Source: Companilactobacillus keshanensis
GTDB taxonomy: Bacteria > Bacillota > Bacilli > Lactobacillales > Lactobacillaceae
NCBI RefSeq assembly: GCF_003946205.1
Contig: NZ_RHOS01000005.1
Span: 1-64,000, forward strand
DNA: 64,000 nt
Direction of reading: 5' to 3'
The notes under the pieces were generated by a model. That model saw only the letters and a list, made by a program, of their open reading frames with translations. It was not told where the DNA came from and ran no database searches. The position numbers and the translations under genes were made by a program. Of this stretch, positions 47,494 to 55,879 are shown piece after piece. Every line of letters begins with the position of its first letter. The first letter of the stretch is position 1.

Positions 47494-48717
47494 ATGTTTT
47501 CAAAAACTAAAAAGATAGCTGTTCTATTAGCTTCAGGGGTGCTACTATCAACGTCATTTAGCACAACTGCGTTTGCCGATACGGCAACTACTTCCGATGC
47601 AACGGTTTCTACAGCAACAAATAGTACAGATAGTGGAAATACTCAAGTTGATACCAATACCAACTCTGATCAATCCACTACTAGTAACGGATCTAGTGAT
47701 TCAACTACGGGTCAGAATCGAACTGCCGTTACCCAATCAAGTGTTAATGATATCGATGTAAGTGCCGTTAAAGATGCAATGTTGACTGAGGTCAATCGCT
47801 TACGCTCCCAAAACGGATTAAGCCCCATGACTTCTGTTGATGTATTGAATTCATATGCACAATCCAGAACTGATAGTTTTATTAGTAGTGGTGTTGATGA
47901 TCACGCTGGCTGGAATTCAGCAAATATGTATCCTTATAATCAAAGTGCAGAAGAGAATATTGCTCAAACTCCTTTCTCAATTTTAGGAACAACAGATCCA
48001 ACGACAATTGCTCAAAAAATTACTAATGAGTTTTATGTTGAAAAATACGATCCAGAACCTAATTACGGTCACCGTAAGAATATGTTGAACCCATATGTTA
48101 ATTACATTGGTATTGGTGTGACTGTATCAAATGGTATGGTTTATTTTTCACAAGAAATAGGTAATGATAAAGAAGCAAATGATAAATATGATTCTAGTGA
48201 TATGTATAACTATTATTTGACTAATAATAACGATTTTGCTAATGTTTCAACTTATGATTTAGCAGATTCCGAACGTCAAAGCCAAAACAAAGACTACGTT
48301 TCAAAGGATAATTATACTATTGTAGATTTACGTGGTGGTGTAACTACTAAGGATAACTATGTCAGTATTTATGATAGAGATGGTAACAAATACGACAGTA
48401 TAGCCTTACAACCACATACCGATTGGGCGTCAGATATAATTGCCATCATCAATAATAATATCTATTTCCATGTATCTACTAATGGCTTTGTTTTAGCAGA
48501 CGATGTATTACCATGGGCAACATTCTTAGCTGGCACAACGGTAACAACTAATTCAGATGCTCAAATCTATGACGATTATGGTAATCCGACTGGGCAATAT
48601 CTAGCAGCAGGTTCAGGTTGGTTAACAGATCGTAGATCGACTAACTTAACAACAGGCGCAAAGATGTATCGTGTTGGTACGAATGCTTGGTTAAGGGCAG
48701 CAGATCTATCATATTAA
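47494..48717 (+). CDS. Secreted CAP-domain protein with C-terminal SLAP repeats
   Basis: The 407-residue protein has a signal peptide cleaved after AFA (about residue 28) and a Ser/Thr/Asn-rich linker to about residue 85. A CAP (SCP/PR-1) domain begins AMLTEVNRLRSQNGLSP and contains GYRHNMLNP-like NYGHRKNMLNPYVNYIGIG. The C-terminal about 140 residues resemble two SLAP cell-wall-binding units, the last ending AKMYRVGTNAWLRAADLSY. The likely location is the cell wall surface. CAP proteins of lactobacilli have no agreed enzymatic role. AAAGGGG precedes the ATG. Confidence 0.88.
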   Translation: MFSKTKKIAVLLASGVLLSTSFSTTAFADTATTSDATVSTATNSTDSGNTQVDTNTNSDQSTTSNGSSDSTTGQNRTAVTQSSVNDIDVSAVKDAMLTEVNRLRSQNGLSPMTSVDVLNSYAQSRTDSFISSGVDDHAGWNSANMYPYNQSAEENIAQTPFSILGTTDPTTIAQKITNEFYVEKYDPEPNYGHRKNMLNPYVNYIGIGVTVSNGMVYFSQEIGNDKEANDKYDSSDMYNYYLTNNNDFANVSTYDLADSERQSQNKDYVSKDNYTIVDLRGGVTTKDNYVSIYDRDGNKYDSIALQPHTDWASDIIAIINNNIYFHVSTNGFVLADDVLPWATFLAGTTVTTNSDAQIYDDYGNPTGQYLAAGSGWLTDRRSTNLTTGAKMYRVGTNAWLRAADLSY

Positions 48718-48727
48718 TTAAATATTT

Positions 48728-48757
48728 AAAGACATTTGAAAGACAAATGTCTTTTTT
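48728..48757 (+). terminator. Terminator of the CAP/SLAP gene
   Basis: AAGACATTTG (48729-48738) pairs with CAAATGTCTT (48744-48753), followed by Ts. Confidence 0.85.
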
Positions 48758-48780
48758 ATATTTCTATAGATAAATTTATT

Positions 48781-48795
48781 TGTTTTACGAAAACA
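48781..48795. repeat. 15-bp palindromic element, copy 1
   Basis: TGTTTTACGAAAACA is the exact reverse complement of the element at 53171-53185. Each copy has 6-bp arms around a 3-base centre. The two copies flank the MFS-MarR-xerS-dif segment. Function unknown. Confidence 0.5.
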
Positions 48796-48845
48796 ATATT
48801 TTTAAAAAACTTATTTAAATAAATTCCCATAACCAATTCGTAAGA

Positions 48846-48901
48846 GACTATAACAGTAAATTAAGATGTTCAATCATATTTTAGTGGTTACTTTTATAGT
48901 C
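48846..48901 (-). other. Long-stem inverted repeat behind the MFS gene
   Basis: A 14-bp stem with one mismatch pairs 48846-48859 with 48888-48901 around a 28-base loop, beginning 10 bp after the MFS stop. It lacks a T-run, so it may protect the transcript 3' end or act with another factor. Confidence 0.35.
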
Positions 48902-48911
48902 CTTAATAAAA

Positions 48912-50270
48912 TTAATGACTAGTTGATTTCAACTGCAACGCAATTCCAAAACGAAATAAACCCATTAATATAATAACGACAAAAAATGCACGCGCCCCTA
49001 CAAAGGTCGAGTGCTCTCCGAAATAAGATTGCACTGTTACAAGTAGTCCTGTACCAATTGAACCACCAACCTGTCGTAATGTGTTAACCATAGCCGTCCC
49101 GTGTTTTAACATTGAGTCAGGTAGTACATTCAAGGCTTCCGTTGTCAATGGTGTCATCACTAAACTATTACCAATCATTTTAAAAATCAGACAAATTATC
49201 ATCATAATTAACGAACTATGAATGTTCAAAAATAAAAAGGGAACCATCGAAATGGCGACCATAAGGCTACCAATGGCACCAAGGAACTTCGCACCTATAT
49301 GATCGTATAAATGCCCCGCAAAAAGTGAAGTAATTCCGCTTGCAAGTGCTCCTGGCAGTAAGACAATGGCAGAGGTCAGTGCAGTATAGTGCATAGCAGC
49401 TTGTACCAAAGTTGGAATGATTGCTTGAGGACCAATTAAAGTAACAAAGGACAAAATAACTAGGATTAATGAAAGTGAAAACTGTCGGTTTTTAAAAATC
49501 TTAAAATCAAGCATCGGTTTGACTAAATTTAACTGTCTATGTATAAAAACTATAATGAAAGATACACCAATAGCAATGAATATCGCACCTAACACTATGT
49601 TTTGATTAAAACTACCGGTTCCATAAAGTAGCAGTCCAAAACCGAGTGTTGAATAAGTAACAGATTGATAATCTATATGATTATCATGACGCTTGGGGGA
49701 ACCAACGTTTTGCATGCCCAGCAAAGTCGCGAAAATTAGTGCAACCCCTATCGGGAATGCTAACCAGAAAAGATATCTCCAAGACATTTTAGTAATGATA
49801 AGACCCGCAATGGTCGGACCAACCAAAGGAGCAAAACCAGTTGTTAGACCAATAATGCCCATTACTTCACCATGTTTGTTTTTGTTAATAATCGTAAACA
49901 TAACAACTTGCATTAACGGAATAATGATGCCCGCACCAATCGCCTGAATTAGACGAGAAATTAACAGAAATTCAAAAGTAGGTGAAATTGCAGAAAGTAA
50001 AGTGCCAAGAGTGAAAGAACTTAGTGCAAATAGCATTAACTGGCGAGTAGTAAAACGACCAATCAGATAAGCGGTTATAGGTATCCAGACACCATTCACT
50101 AGCATATATGCAGTAGTTAACCACTGTACAGTGCTATTACTAACCGAAAAAGTTGTCATAATATCAGGGAATGCAGTAAACAAAAGAGTTTGGTTAAGAA
50201 TAGAAATGAACGCTCCAAGCATGAAGATGAAAAGAATCGTTTTGACGTGGTATTTTTTTGCTGTTAACAT
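48912..50270 (-). CDS. MFS drug efflux transporter, DHA2 (14-TM) type
   Basis: The 452-residue membrane protein has about 13-14 hydrophobic segments. Motif A-like ARFTTRQ-type sequence appears as YLIGRFTTRQLML, and LGTLLSAISPTFEFLLISRLIQAIGAGIIIPLMQ matches the drug:proton antiporter-2 (EmrB/QacA) signature. ATG 50270 lies six bases after AAAGGAGG; an ATG 21 bases upstream would contain that site. It is divergent from a marR gene, with a 28-bp palindrome between them, the usual design for ligand-controlled efflux. The substrate is unknown. Confidence 0.9.
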   Translation of the reverse strand: MLTAKKYHVKTILFIFMLGAFISILNQTLLFTAFPDIMTTFSVSNSTVQWLTTAYMLVNGVWIPITAYLIGRFTTRQLMLFALSSFTLGTLLSAISPTFEFLLISRLIQAIGAGIIIPLMQVVMFTIINKNKHGEVMGIIGLTTGFAPLVGPTIAGLIITKMSWRYLFWLAFPIGVALIFATLLGMQNVGSPKRHDNHIDYQSVTYSTLGFGLLLYGTGSFNQNIVLGAIFIAIGVSFIIVFIHRQLNLVKPMLDFKIFKNRQFSLSLILVILSFVTLIGPQAIIPTLVQAAMHYTALTSAIVLLPGALASGITSLFAGHLYDHIGAKFLGAIGSLMVAISMVPFLFLNIHSSLIMMIICLIFKMIGNSLVMTPLTTEALNVLPDSMLKHGTAMVNTLRQVGGSIGTGLLVTVQSYFGEHSTFVGARAFFVVIILMGLFRFGIALQLKSTSH

Positions 50271-50288
50271 GAAGAACCTCCTTTGTTT

Positions 50289-50316
50289 CATTAAAGTTGT
50301 ATATACAACTTTAATG
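50289..50316. promoter_or_regulatory. 28-bp perfect palindrome, probable MarR operator
   Basis: The half-site CATTAAAGTTGTAT is followed by its exact complement, giving a 28-bp perfect palindrome centred between 50302 and 50303. It begins next to the predicted transcription start of the MFS gene (about 50318, leftward), so a bound MarR dimer would block the pump. The divergent marR product is the obvious candidate; binding is inferred. Confidence 0.75.
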
Positions 50317-50324
50317 CAAAAACG

Positions 50325-50353
50325 ATACTACAACACTTGATATTTTAAGTCAA
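50325..50353 (-). promoter_or_regulatory. Promoter of the MFS gene
   Basis: On the minus strand TTGACT (50353-50348) and TAGTAT (50330-50325) are 17 bp apart. It overlaps the marR promoter, and the palindrome lies just downstream. Confidence 0.65.
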
Positions 50354-50365
50354 TTATCCTATGTT
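50337..50365 (+). promoter_or_regulatory. Promoter of the marR gene
   Basis: TTGATA (50337-50342) and TATGTT (50360-50365) are 17 bp apart. It overlaps the oppositely oriented MFS promoter, so the two may compete for polymerase. Confidence 0.55.
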
Positions 50366-50394
50366 TTATTTACAATATAAAAGGAGGTATAGAA

Positions 50395-50826
50395 ATGTCT
50401 AAAGAACACTTAATAACATCGGCAGAGTTAATATATCAAATAGGACAGCTTGAAGGACAAGTTATCCAGAAGCAATTAATCAATATTGATTTACGAATGG
50501 ATCACGCTCGTTTATTACATTATGTCAGTAATGAACCTGGTACTAATCAAATTAATTTAGCTAACTACTTGAATATACAGCCGGCATCACTAACCAACAT
50601 GATAAAGAAACTTGAAAAGCAAGATTTAATTGTACGGAGAGTTAATCCGTCAGATTCACACCAAAAACAAGTTTTTTTATTACCAAAAGGTGAAAAGATC
50701 GCTCAGAAGATTAACGATACCTTTCATTTTCTCAATCAGTTAGTCGAGTCTGCTGACTTAACTAATTTAATCGGTTTACAAAAACTGTCAAAGATGTTGA
50801 GTAATAAACTTAAAGAACAGGTATAA
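50395..50826 (+). CDS. MarR family transcriptional regulator
   Basis: The 143-residue winged-helix protein shows GTNQINLANYLNIQPASLTNMIKKLEKQ as recognition helix region (about residues 45-70) and the wing RRVNPSDSHQKQVFLLPKG. MarR proteins dimerise and release DNA on binding small ligands. AAAGGAGG lies seven bases before the ATG. Divergent from the DHA2 pump and separated by a perfect palindrome, it most likely represses that pump. Confidence 0.9.
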   Translation: MSKEHLITSAELIYQIGQLEGQVIQKQLINIDLRMDHARLLHYVSNEPGTNQINLANYLNIQPASLTNMIKKLEKQDLIVRRVNPSDSHQKQVFLLPKGEKIAQKINDTFHFLNQLVESADLTNLIGLQKLSKMLSNKLKEQV

Positions 50827-51026
50827 GCATCGGCTCCAGTCGATACATTTGATAGAAGTATAAAAGTCATTGTTCAAAAAAATAACATTTTGATTAACTC
50901 CCCAACTAATTGAAAAAGGTTTGAAGAAATCATATATATTTAAATCAAACAAAAACCAAACTTCCTTAAAAAAGAAAATTTGGCTTCTAACGTCATAAAT
51001 AAAATTCAAAAAATACATTTTTATAA

Positions 51027-52091
51027 CTACATCTTGTCCAATCCCTTGCGCTGTTCTTCATCGATAATATGAGTATACAAACCAGTGGCACTAGTTGAGT
51101 TTTGACCAAGCTGAGTTGCAACTAATTGCTCATTTTTGGTAGCCATATACAACTTAGACGCAAGTGTGTGACGAAGTTTATGTGGCGTAATACGAACCTT
51201 GAACACCGATGAATATTTAGCAACCATTTTTTCCATCGAATTGGCTTGCATACGTGATGCCTGTCCGCGATAAATACTAAGAAAAAGAGCATGATCATCA
51301 CTTGTCGCATGATATATTTCAGCCCGATGATCAATATAATCTTGAATATATGGTAATGTCCAGGGAGCTATTGGGACGGTGTCTTGCTGACCACCTTTAC
51401 GGATAACACCAATTGTTCCTGTTTTTAGATTAAGATTGTGAAGATCCGCATTAGCTGATTCTGATACTCTAAGACCACTCCCCAGTAACAATGCATTTAT
51501 TGCTAAATCGCGTTTTTTATCGCGATAAAAATAACGCCTCTGAGAGGATGAGAGGTGAGATTCGTACTTATGATCAATAAATTCAAGATAATCGTGATCA
51601 GTATTTCCAAGCATAAGCTTTGTCCTTAAATTAGCAGCTCTTGTTGCATAGGTTTCACTTGTTCTGACCAATGAAATCTTATGCATAACATTTCGGTCAA
51701 AGTAGGCTTCACCATTTTCATCCTCAGTGTCCTCCGTGAGATACCTAAATAATGACGAGAGGGCATTCAACGAACGATTGATTGTTGGATGTGTTCGACT
51801 ACCAGAAGCACCCGTTAATTTCGTCTTATTAAGAAGAGCGGACTTATATAGTTCTACAGTTTCTTTTTTAAGCCTTGCTAATACTTGAATATCAATATCA
51901 GTGGGGGAGGTTACAGGGACAATGTTTTCACTAATCAACCAATTGAAGAACCGTCGAAATTCTGTAAGATATTGGTATAATGTTGCTGGTGACAAAGGAA
52001 TAGTTGATTTTGCTTGATAGTATTCTTTAACATACCAAGGTGAACTGGAAAGCTCTTCATCGATTAATTTTAGGTAATGTTGTTTTTCCAT
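51027..52091 (-). CDS. xerS: Tyrosine recombinase XerS
   Basis: The 354-residue recombinase resolves chromosome dimers. It matches the XerS type of streptococci and lactococci: SPWYVKEYYQAK near the N-terminus, NRSLNALSSLFRYLTEDTED, RKGGQQDTV and EKMVAKYSSVFKVRITPHKL. Catalytic residues seen are Arg in GSGLRVSE, Lys in RKGG, His/Arg in HKLRH and Tyr in GLYTHI. The usual His of LGH is Gln330 (LGQNST), a notable change. ATG 52091 lies nine bases after GGAG; an open extension of 75 bases lacks a site. A dif-like sequence lies about 800 bp upstream. Confidence 0.9.
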   Translation of the reverse strand: MEKQHYLKLIDEELSSSPWYVKEYYQAKSTIPLSPATLYQYLTEFRRFFNWLISENIVPVTSPTDIDIQVLARLKKETVELYKSALLNKTKLTGASGSRTHPTINRSLNALSSLFRYLTEDTEDENGEAYFDRNVMHKISLVRTSETYATRAANLRTKLMLGNTDHDYLEFIDHKYESHLSSSQRRYFYRDKKRDLAINALLLGSGLRVSESANADLHNLNLKTGTIGVIRKGGQQDTVPIAPWTLPYIQDYIDHRAEIYHATSDDHALFLSIYRGQASRMQANSMEKMVAKYSSVFKVRITPHKLRHTLASKLYMATKNEQLVATQLGQNSTSATGLYTHIIDEEQRKGLDKM

Positions 52092-52888
52092 AGAATTTTT
52101 CTCCAAACGTATGTTCTTATAAAACCTTATGATACTGGTGAACGTGAAAATAAGCAAGTCCCCCACCTATTTGTCACTCAATACTTTCTTTAAAATACTT
52201 GTTTTAATGAAAGTATTCAATTAAAAGTAATATATGAAATTATACATCTACCTTAAAATTCAAACATATTAAAATTTTTCTCTATAGTTTATACATTAGT
52301 TACATGATGCTAGTAACATTAATAATAATAGATACTGCTGTAAAGGCATTTTGGTCCCATTTTAAGCATTTATAATCATTGATTAGCATGGAATGATTAG
52401 ACAAAATAAAACTACTGATTAGCAATTGGTTAGTATATTTATTAAAATTTGCACTATCTAGTAATGATATAAATGATTTGACCAACTCTTAAGATTCTTT
52501 AGTGTCAAAGTTTCAGTTAGCAGGTATATGATTTTTATTTACTAGTACACAATCAACCAATGCCAAAAGTAGTTATTTTATACAACGGTCCTAAGACGAA
52601 TTCCATTTTTGGTTAGAAAAAACATCTATTAAAACATCCAATGCCAAGCAGAGTAGCCTTATAGAATAAAACTATTCGATTGTTAATGATGTCATCAGTC
52701 AAGTATAAATACATGTAGAGCTATCTTTAAAACAAATACTCTGGTTTTAGATCAATAATTTATTTACTGGCATTGACAATTTGCCGTATTTTTTTAAATC
52801 TGGTAAGGAACTAAAAATATTCATAACAATTAGCAAAAAGTAAACAGGGCATTAACGATTTCGACTAATAGTATTTGAATTCTAACTA

Positions 52889-52916
52889 AGGTTACATAAT
52901 ATGTATTATAAGAAGT
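52889..52916 (-). other. dif-like chromosome dimer resolution site
   Basis: Read on the minus strand, the 28 bp consist of ACTTCTTATAA, a central TACATA and TTATGTAACCT. Compared from memory with the Firmicutes XerC/XerD dif consensus (arms ACTTCCTATAA and TTATGTAAACT), about 25 of 28 positions agree. The site is intergenic and about 800 bp from xerS. This supports the replication terminus lying here. Confidence 0.7.
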
Positions 52917-53166
52917 AATTATTTTCTTTAAATTCAAGTAGCCATTTCGTTCATTTCCTAAATATCCTCTTCGTGATTACCAAATTTTATTTGATTGTCC
53001 TCTAAGTGCATTTGCTATGTATTATGCACTGGGTTAAAAAAAGTTCACCGACTTTTTATATATTGTTTGAGATGAACTATGAGAGTTCAGATTCGTTTAG
53101 AATGTAATCATTTGTGTTAACGGTATTTTTCGTTTGCAAGTTAGTTATGGTTTTTGATTCTTTTTT

Positions 53167-53189
53167 AAAATGTTTTCGTAAAACATTTA
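53167..53189. repeat. 15-bp palindromic element, copy 2
   Basis: TGTTTTCGTAAAACA (53171-53185) is the exact reverse complement of the element at 48781. Here the arms extend to 9 bp (AAATGTTTT/AAAACATTT) around CGT. It lies 30 bp from the recQ terminator. Confidence 0.5.
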
Positions 53190-53216
53190 TCTTGATATGT
53201 CTTCTAACAAACTGAA

Positions 53217-53247
53217 CAAAAAAATCCTAACAATTACGTTAGGATTT
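53217..53247 (-). terminator. recQ terminator
   Basis: AAATCCTAAC (53222-53231) pairs with GTTAGGATTT (53238-53247), and a T-run follows on the minus strand. The stem overlaps the last recQ codons. Confidence 0.8.
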
Positions 53248-55047
53248 CGATACTGCCACTTCATTTTTTTGATAATTATTAATAATTTCCATAAATCTAG
53301 TTCCATAGCGCTCAAGTTTAGCATTACCAACACCATTAACTTGCAAAAACTCGGTATCATTACTTGGTAAACGTTGGGCCATGTCCTTTAATGACTTATC
53401 GGAAAAAATGACAAATGGTGGTAAGTCCTGAGCATGAGCAATCTGCAAGCGTAGTTTACGAAGCTCTTCGAATAGCCCTTCATCAAAACTACCATCAGAA
53501 ACAATAGACTTGCTACTCTCAGGTATTGCGACATTCTTTCTACCAACTACTATATGGCCCTTAAGGGCTGAGGCACCATTCTCAGTAAGTTTCAAAACAG
53601 GATAAGTACCATTGGTCATTTGTAAAAATCCATTTGCTATTAAGAAATCAATGAATTCACTAATTGATTTCAACGTCCAATCTTTTAATAGTCCAAAGGT
53701 TGGTAGCTGTCCGAATTTGTGCCAATCGTTAGCAACATCGTCTTTTCCGGCTAAAACACGGGAAATAACCTTCTTACCGTAATTTTGCTTCATTCTAACG
53801 ATACAGCTGAGAATCTTTTGAGCATCACTGGTTACATCAGTAATATCGCGATTATCCAAACAATTTGAACAGTGACCGCAGACCTGGCTTGTTTTTTCTC
53901 CAAAGTAATTCAAGATAAACTGCATTAAACATTTTTCAGTTTTTGCATATTGATTCATTTTTCTTAATTTAACATTCAGACTTTGTTTATATGTATCATC
54001 AGCTTCTGAACGTTCAATAAAGAACATATGCAACCGTAAATCAGCAGGAGTGTACAGCAATACTGCTTCCGCCGGAAGGCCATCACGTCCAGCTCTACCA
54101 ACCTCTTGATAATAGTTCTCAATCGTTCCAGGAATAGTAAAATGTAACACATATCTAACGTTAGTTTTATTGATCCCCATACCAAAAGCATTGGTAGCAA
54201 TAATCACATCAACTTTATCAAATAAGAAAGCCTCTTGCTGATCATGGCGTTCTTCATCACTTAAACCGGCATGATACTTTCCTACATTTATACCTCTATC
54301 TTTTAGATAATCATAGAGTTTATCAACGTCTTTTCTTCGTCCAGCGTAGATTATCCCAGACTCATTTGCATGTGATTTAACGTAATTCAGCACATAAGAA
54401 AATTTATCTACTCCACGTTCAACCTTAAGTGCCAAATTAGTTCTAGCGAAGCCAGTCTTAATGACATTTTCATCACTAACGTTCAAAATAGACATCAAAT
54501 CTTCTTGAACTTGGTCAGTAGCAGTAGCTGTAAGTGCCAACCAGGCAGGATTACTAGGCAATTCATTTAACGGTTTAATGATATTCAAATAACTAGGACG
54601 AAAATCATGTCCCCAAGATGACAATACATGGGCTTCATCGATTGCTAATAAATCTATTGGCAATTGTGTCAACCAGCTATAAAAATCAGGATTTTCTATT
54701 TTTTCTGGTGCAGCGTACAGTAATTTAACTGCTCCAGATTCAATATAGCGCATTCTTTCTTCTAAATCGTGATATTCCAAAGTACTATTTATAAAAGTCG
54801 CTGGAATATTCAATTCATTTAAACTATCCACTTGATCCTTCATTAGTGAGATCAATGGGGATATAACCAATGTGAGACCTGAAAACATTATTGCCGGAAT
54901 CTGGTAACAAATTGATTTACCACCACCAGTTGGCATAATGCCTAGTGATCTTTTACCTGCTAATACACGATCAATTATTTCTCTTTGGCCATTACGAAAA
55001 TCATCATAACCAAAGGTTGATTTTAGTATGGACTGTGGATCGTTCAA
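53239..55047 (-). CDS. recQ: ATP-dependent DNA helicase RecQ
   Basis: The 602-residue helicase has Walker A MPTGGGKSICYQIP and motif II AIDEAHVLSSWGHDFRPSY, with Val where Cys is usual. Motif V/VI is NAFGMGINKTNVR and QEVGRAGRDGLPA. Zinc-binding cysteines sit in KCLMQFILNYFGEK and QVCGHCSNC, then come an RQC winged helix and a C-terminal HRDC domain (FSDKSLKDMAQRLPSNDTEF). It unwinds recombination intermediates. The start is TTG 55047, eight bases after AGGGAG. It is downstream of the HAD gene and likely cotranscribed. Confidence 0.95.
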   Translation of the reverse strand: MNDPQSILKSTFGYDDFRNGQREIIDRVLAGKRSLGIMPTGGGKSICYQIPAIMFSGLTLVISPLISLMKDQVDSLNELNIPATFINSTLEYHDLEERMRYIESGAVKLLYAAPEKIENPDFYSWLTQLPIDLLAIDEAHVLSSWGHDFRPSYLNIIKPLNELPSNPAWLALTATATDQVQEDLMSILNVSDENVIKTGFARTNLALKVERGVDKFSYVLNYVKSHANESGIIYAGRRKDVDKLYDYLKDRGINVGKYHAGLSDEERHDQQEAFLFDKVDVIIATNAFGMGINKTNVRYVLHFTIPGTIENYYQEVGRAGRDGLPAEAVLLYTPADLRLHMFFIERSEADDTYKQSLNVKLRKMNQYAKTEKCLMQFILNYFGEKTSQVCGHCSNCLDNRDITDVTSDAQKILSCIVRMKQNYGKKVISRVLAGKDDVANDWHKFGQLPTFGLLKDWTLKSISEFIDFLIANGFLQMTNGTYPVLKLTENGASALKGHIVVGRKNVAIPESSKSIVSDGSFDEGLFEELRKLRLQIAHAQDLPPFVIFSDKSLKDMAQRLPSNDTEFLQVNGVGNAKLERYGTRFMEIINNYQKNEVAVSKS

Positions 55048-55105
55048 CTTAAAAACTCCCTATTTTTAGATATACAGTTAATAGAATATCACTAATACTC
55101 TTACT

Positions 55106-55879
55106 CTAAAACAATTTCAGAGCAATACAAGCATTCCAAATGCCATCATCGTTCACATCGGTCGTGACAAAATCTGCTAATTTCTTGATTTGTGGTATTC
55201 CATTTCCCATGGCAATCGTGTATCCTGCTTTCTCAAACATTTCGATGTCATTCTCTTCATCTCCAAAGGCAAGCGTCTCTCCCACTCTTATCTTCATAGC
55301 TGAAAGAATTTTATCTATTCCAACTGCCTTATTTGAGTTTTCCATAGTAATATCAAAAACTCCTGGGGCAACTTTAACAGCCTCAATACCGCCTATTGGT
55401 ATATCAAATGATTCTTTACTCCGAACAATCATCTGGATAACTTTATCTGGAATTTCTCCGTCAGGTATTTTGTCCAGATCCATTGCACCGTCATCAAGAA
55501 ATTTTGAACTCTTATTAAGATATAAATGATCATTCGTCTCAAAACAGTAATCTATATGCTTGGACTTAAAATACTTAACAATTTCTTGTAGGTGGTCTCT
55601 TGAAAAAACATCATGAGCAATTGTTTGATCATTAAATACTACGTAACGTCCATTATTTGCAATGAAGCTACTGATGTTCAAACTCTGCAACAAATCTCTT
55701 ATCATACCGTGATTTCTACCCGTAGCAATTATTGGTTCGATACCTGACTTTTTTAACTCTTTTATAGCTAGTCTTGTTGATTCTGGTACTCTGTCAACCA
55801 TACTGGACTTAATCTTAGGATCATTATGTGAAGCTAATGTTCCATCTATATCAAAAAAAGCTAATTTATATTGCGACAT
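55106..55879 (-). CDS. Cof-type HAD-IIB phosphatase
   Basis: The 257-residue protein starts KLAFFDIDGTLASHND (nucleophile Asp), then IIATGRNHGMI (motif II) and LAFGDEENDIEMFEKAGYTIAMGN (motif IV), with a C2-type cap between. This is the Cof subfamily of HAD hydrolases, which act on sugar phosphates, nucleotides or FMN; the substrate is not predictable. ATG 55879 is nine bases after AAGGGG. It overlaps ogt by 14 bp. Confidence 0.92.
   Translation of the reverse strand: MSQYKLAFFDIDGTLASHNDPKIKSSMVDRVPESTRLAIKELKKSGIEPIIATGRNHGMIRDLLQSLNISSFIANNGRYVVFNDQTIAHDVFSRDHLQEIVKYFKSKHIDYCFETNDHLYLNKSSKFLDDGAMDLDKIPDGEIPDKVIQMIVRSKESFDIPIGGIEAVKVAPGVFDITMENSNKAVGIDKILSAMKIRVGETLAFGDEENDIEMFEKAGYTIAMGNGIPQIKKLADFVTTDVNDDGIWNACIALKLF

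Larger units (their letters stand above)
52092..53216. other. 1.1-kb gene-free region at the presumed replication terminus
   Basis: I find no credible coding region here; the longest open frame is about 60 codons with no ribosome binding site or recognisable domain. The stretch is AT-rich and contains a dif-like site (52889-52916) and a palindromic element (53167-53189). It is flanked by xerS and recQ, both leftward. Confidence 0.55.

Noticed and set aside
48781-48795. Similarity of the 15-bp palindrome to a ParB parS site
   Set aside because: parS is a 16-bp palindrome with a CACGTG centre; this element has 15 bp and an ACG/CGT centre, so it does not fit.
48781-48795. 15-bp palindrome as a CcpA cre site
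   Set aside because: The spacing and internal bases do not match TGWAANCGNTNWCA.
52300-52485. 61-codon minus-strand open frame in the gene-free region
   Set aside because: No ribosome binding site, no recognisable domain and low-complexity AT-rich codons; treated as chance.
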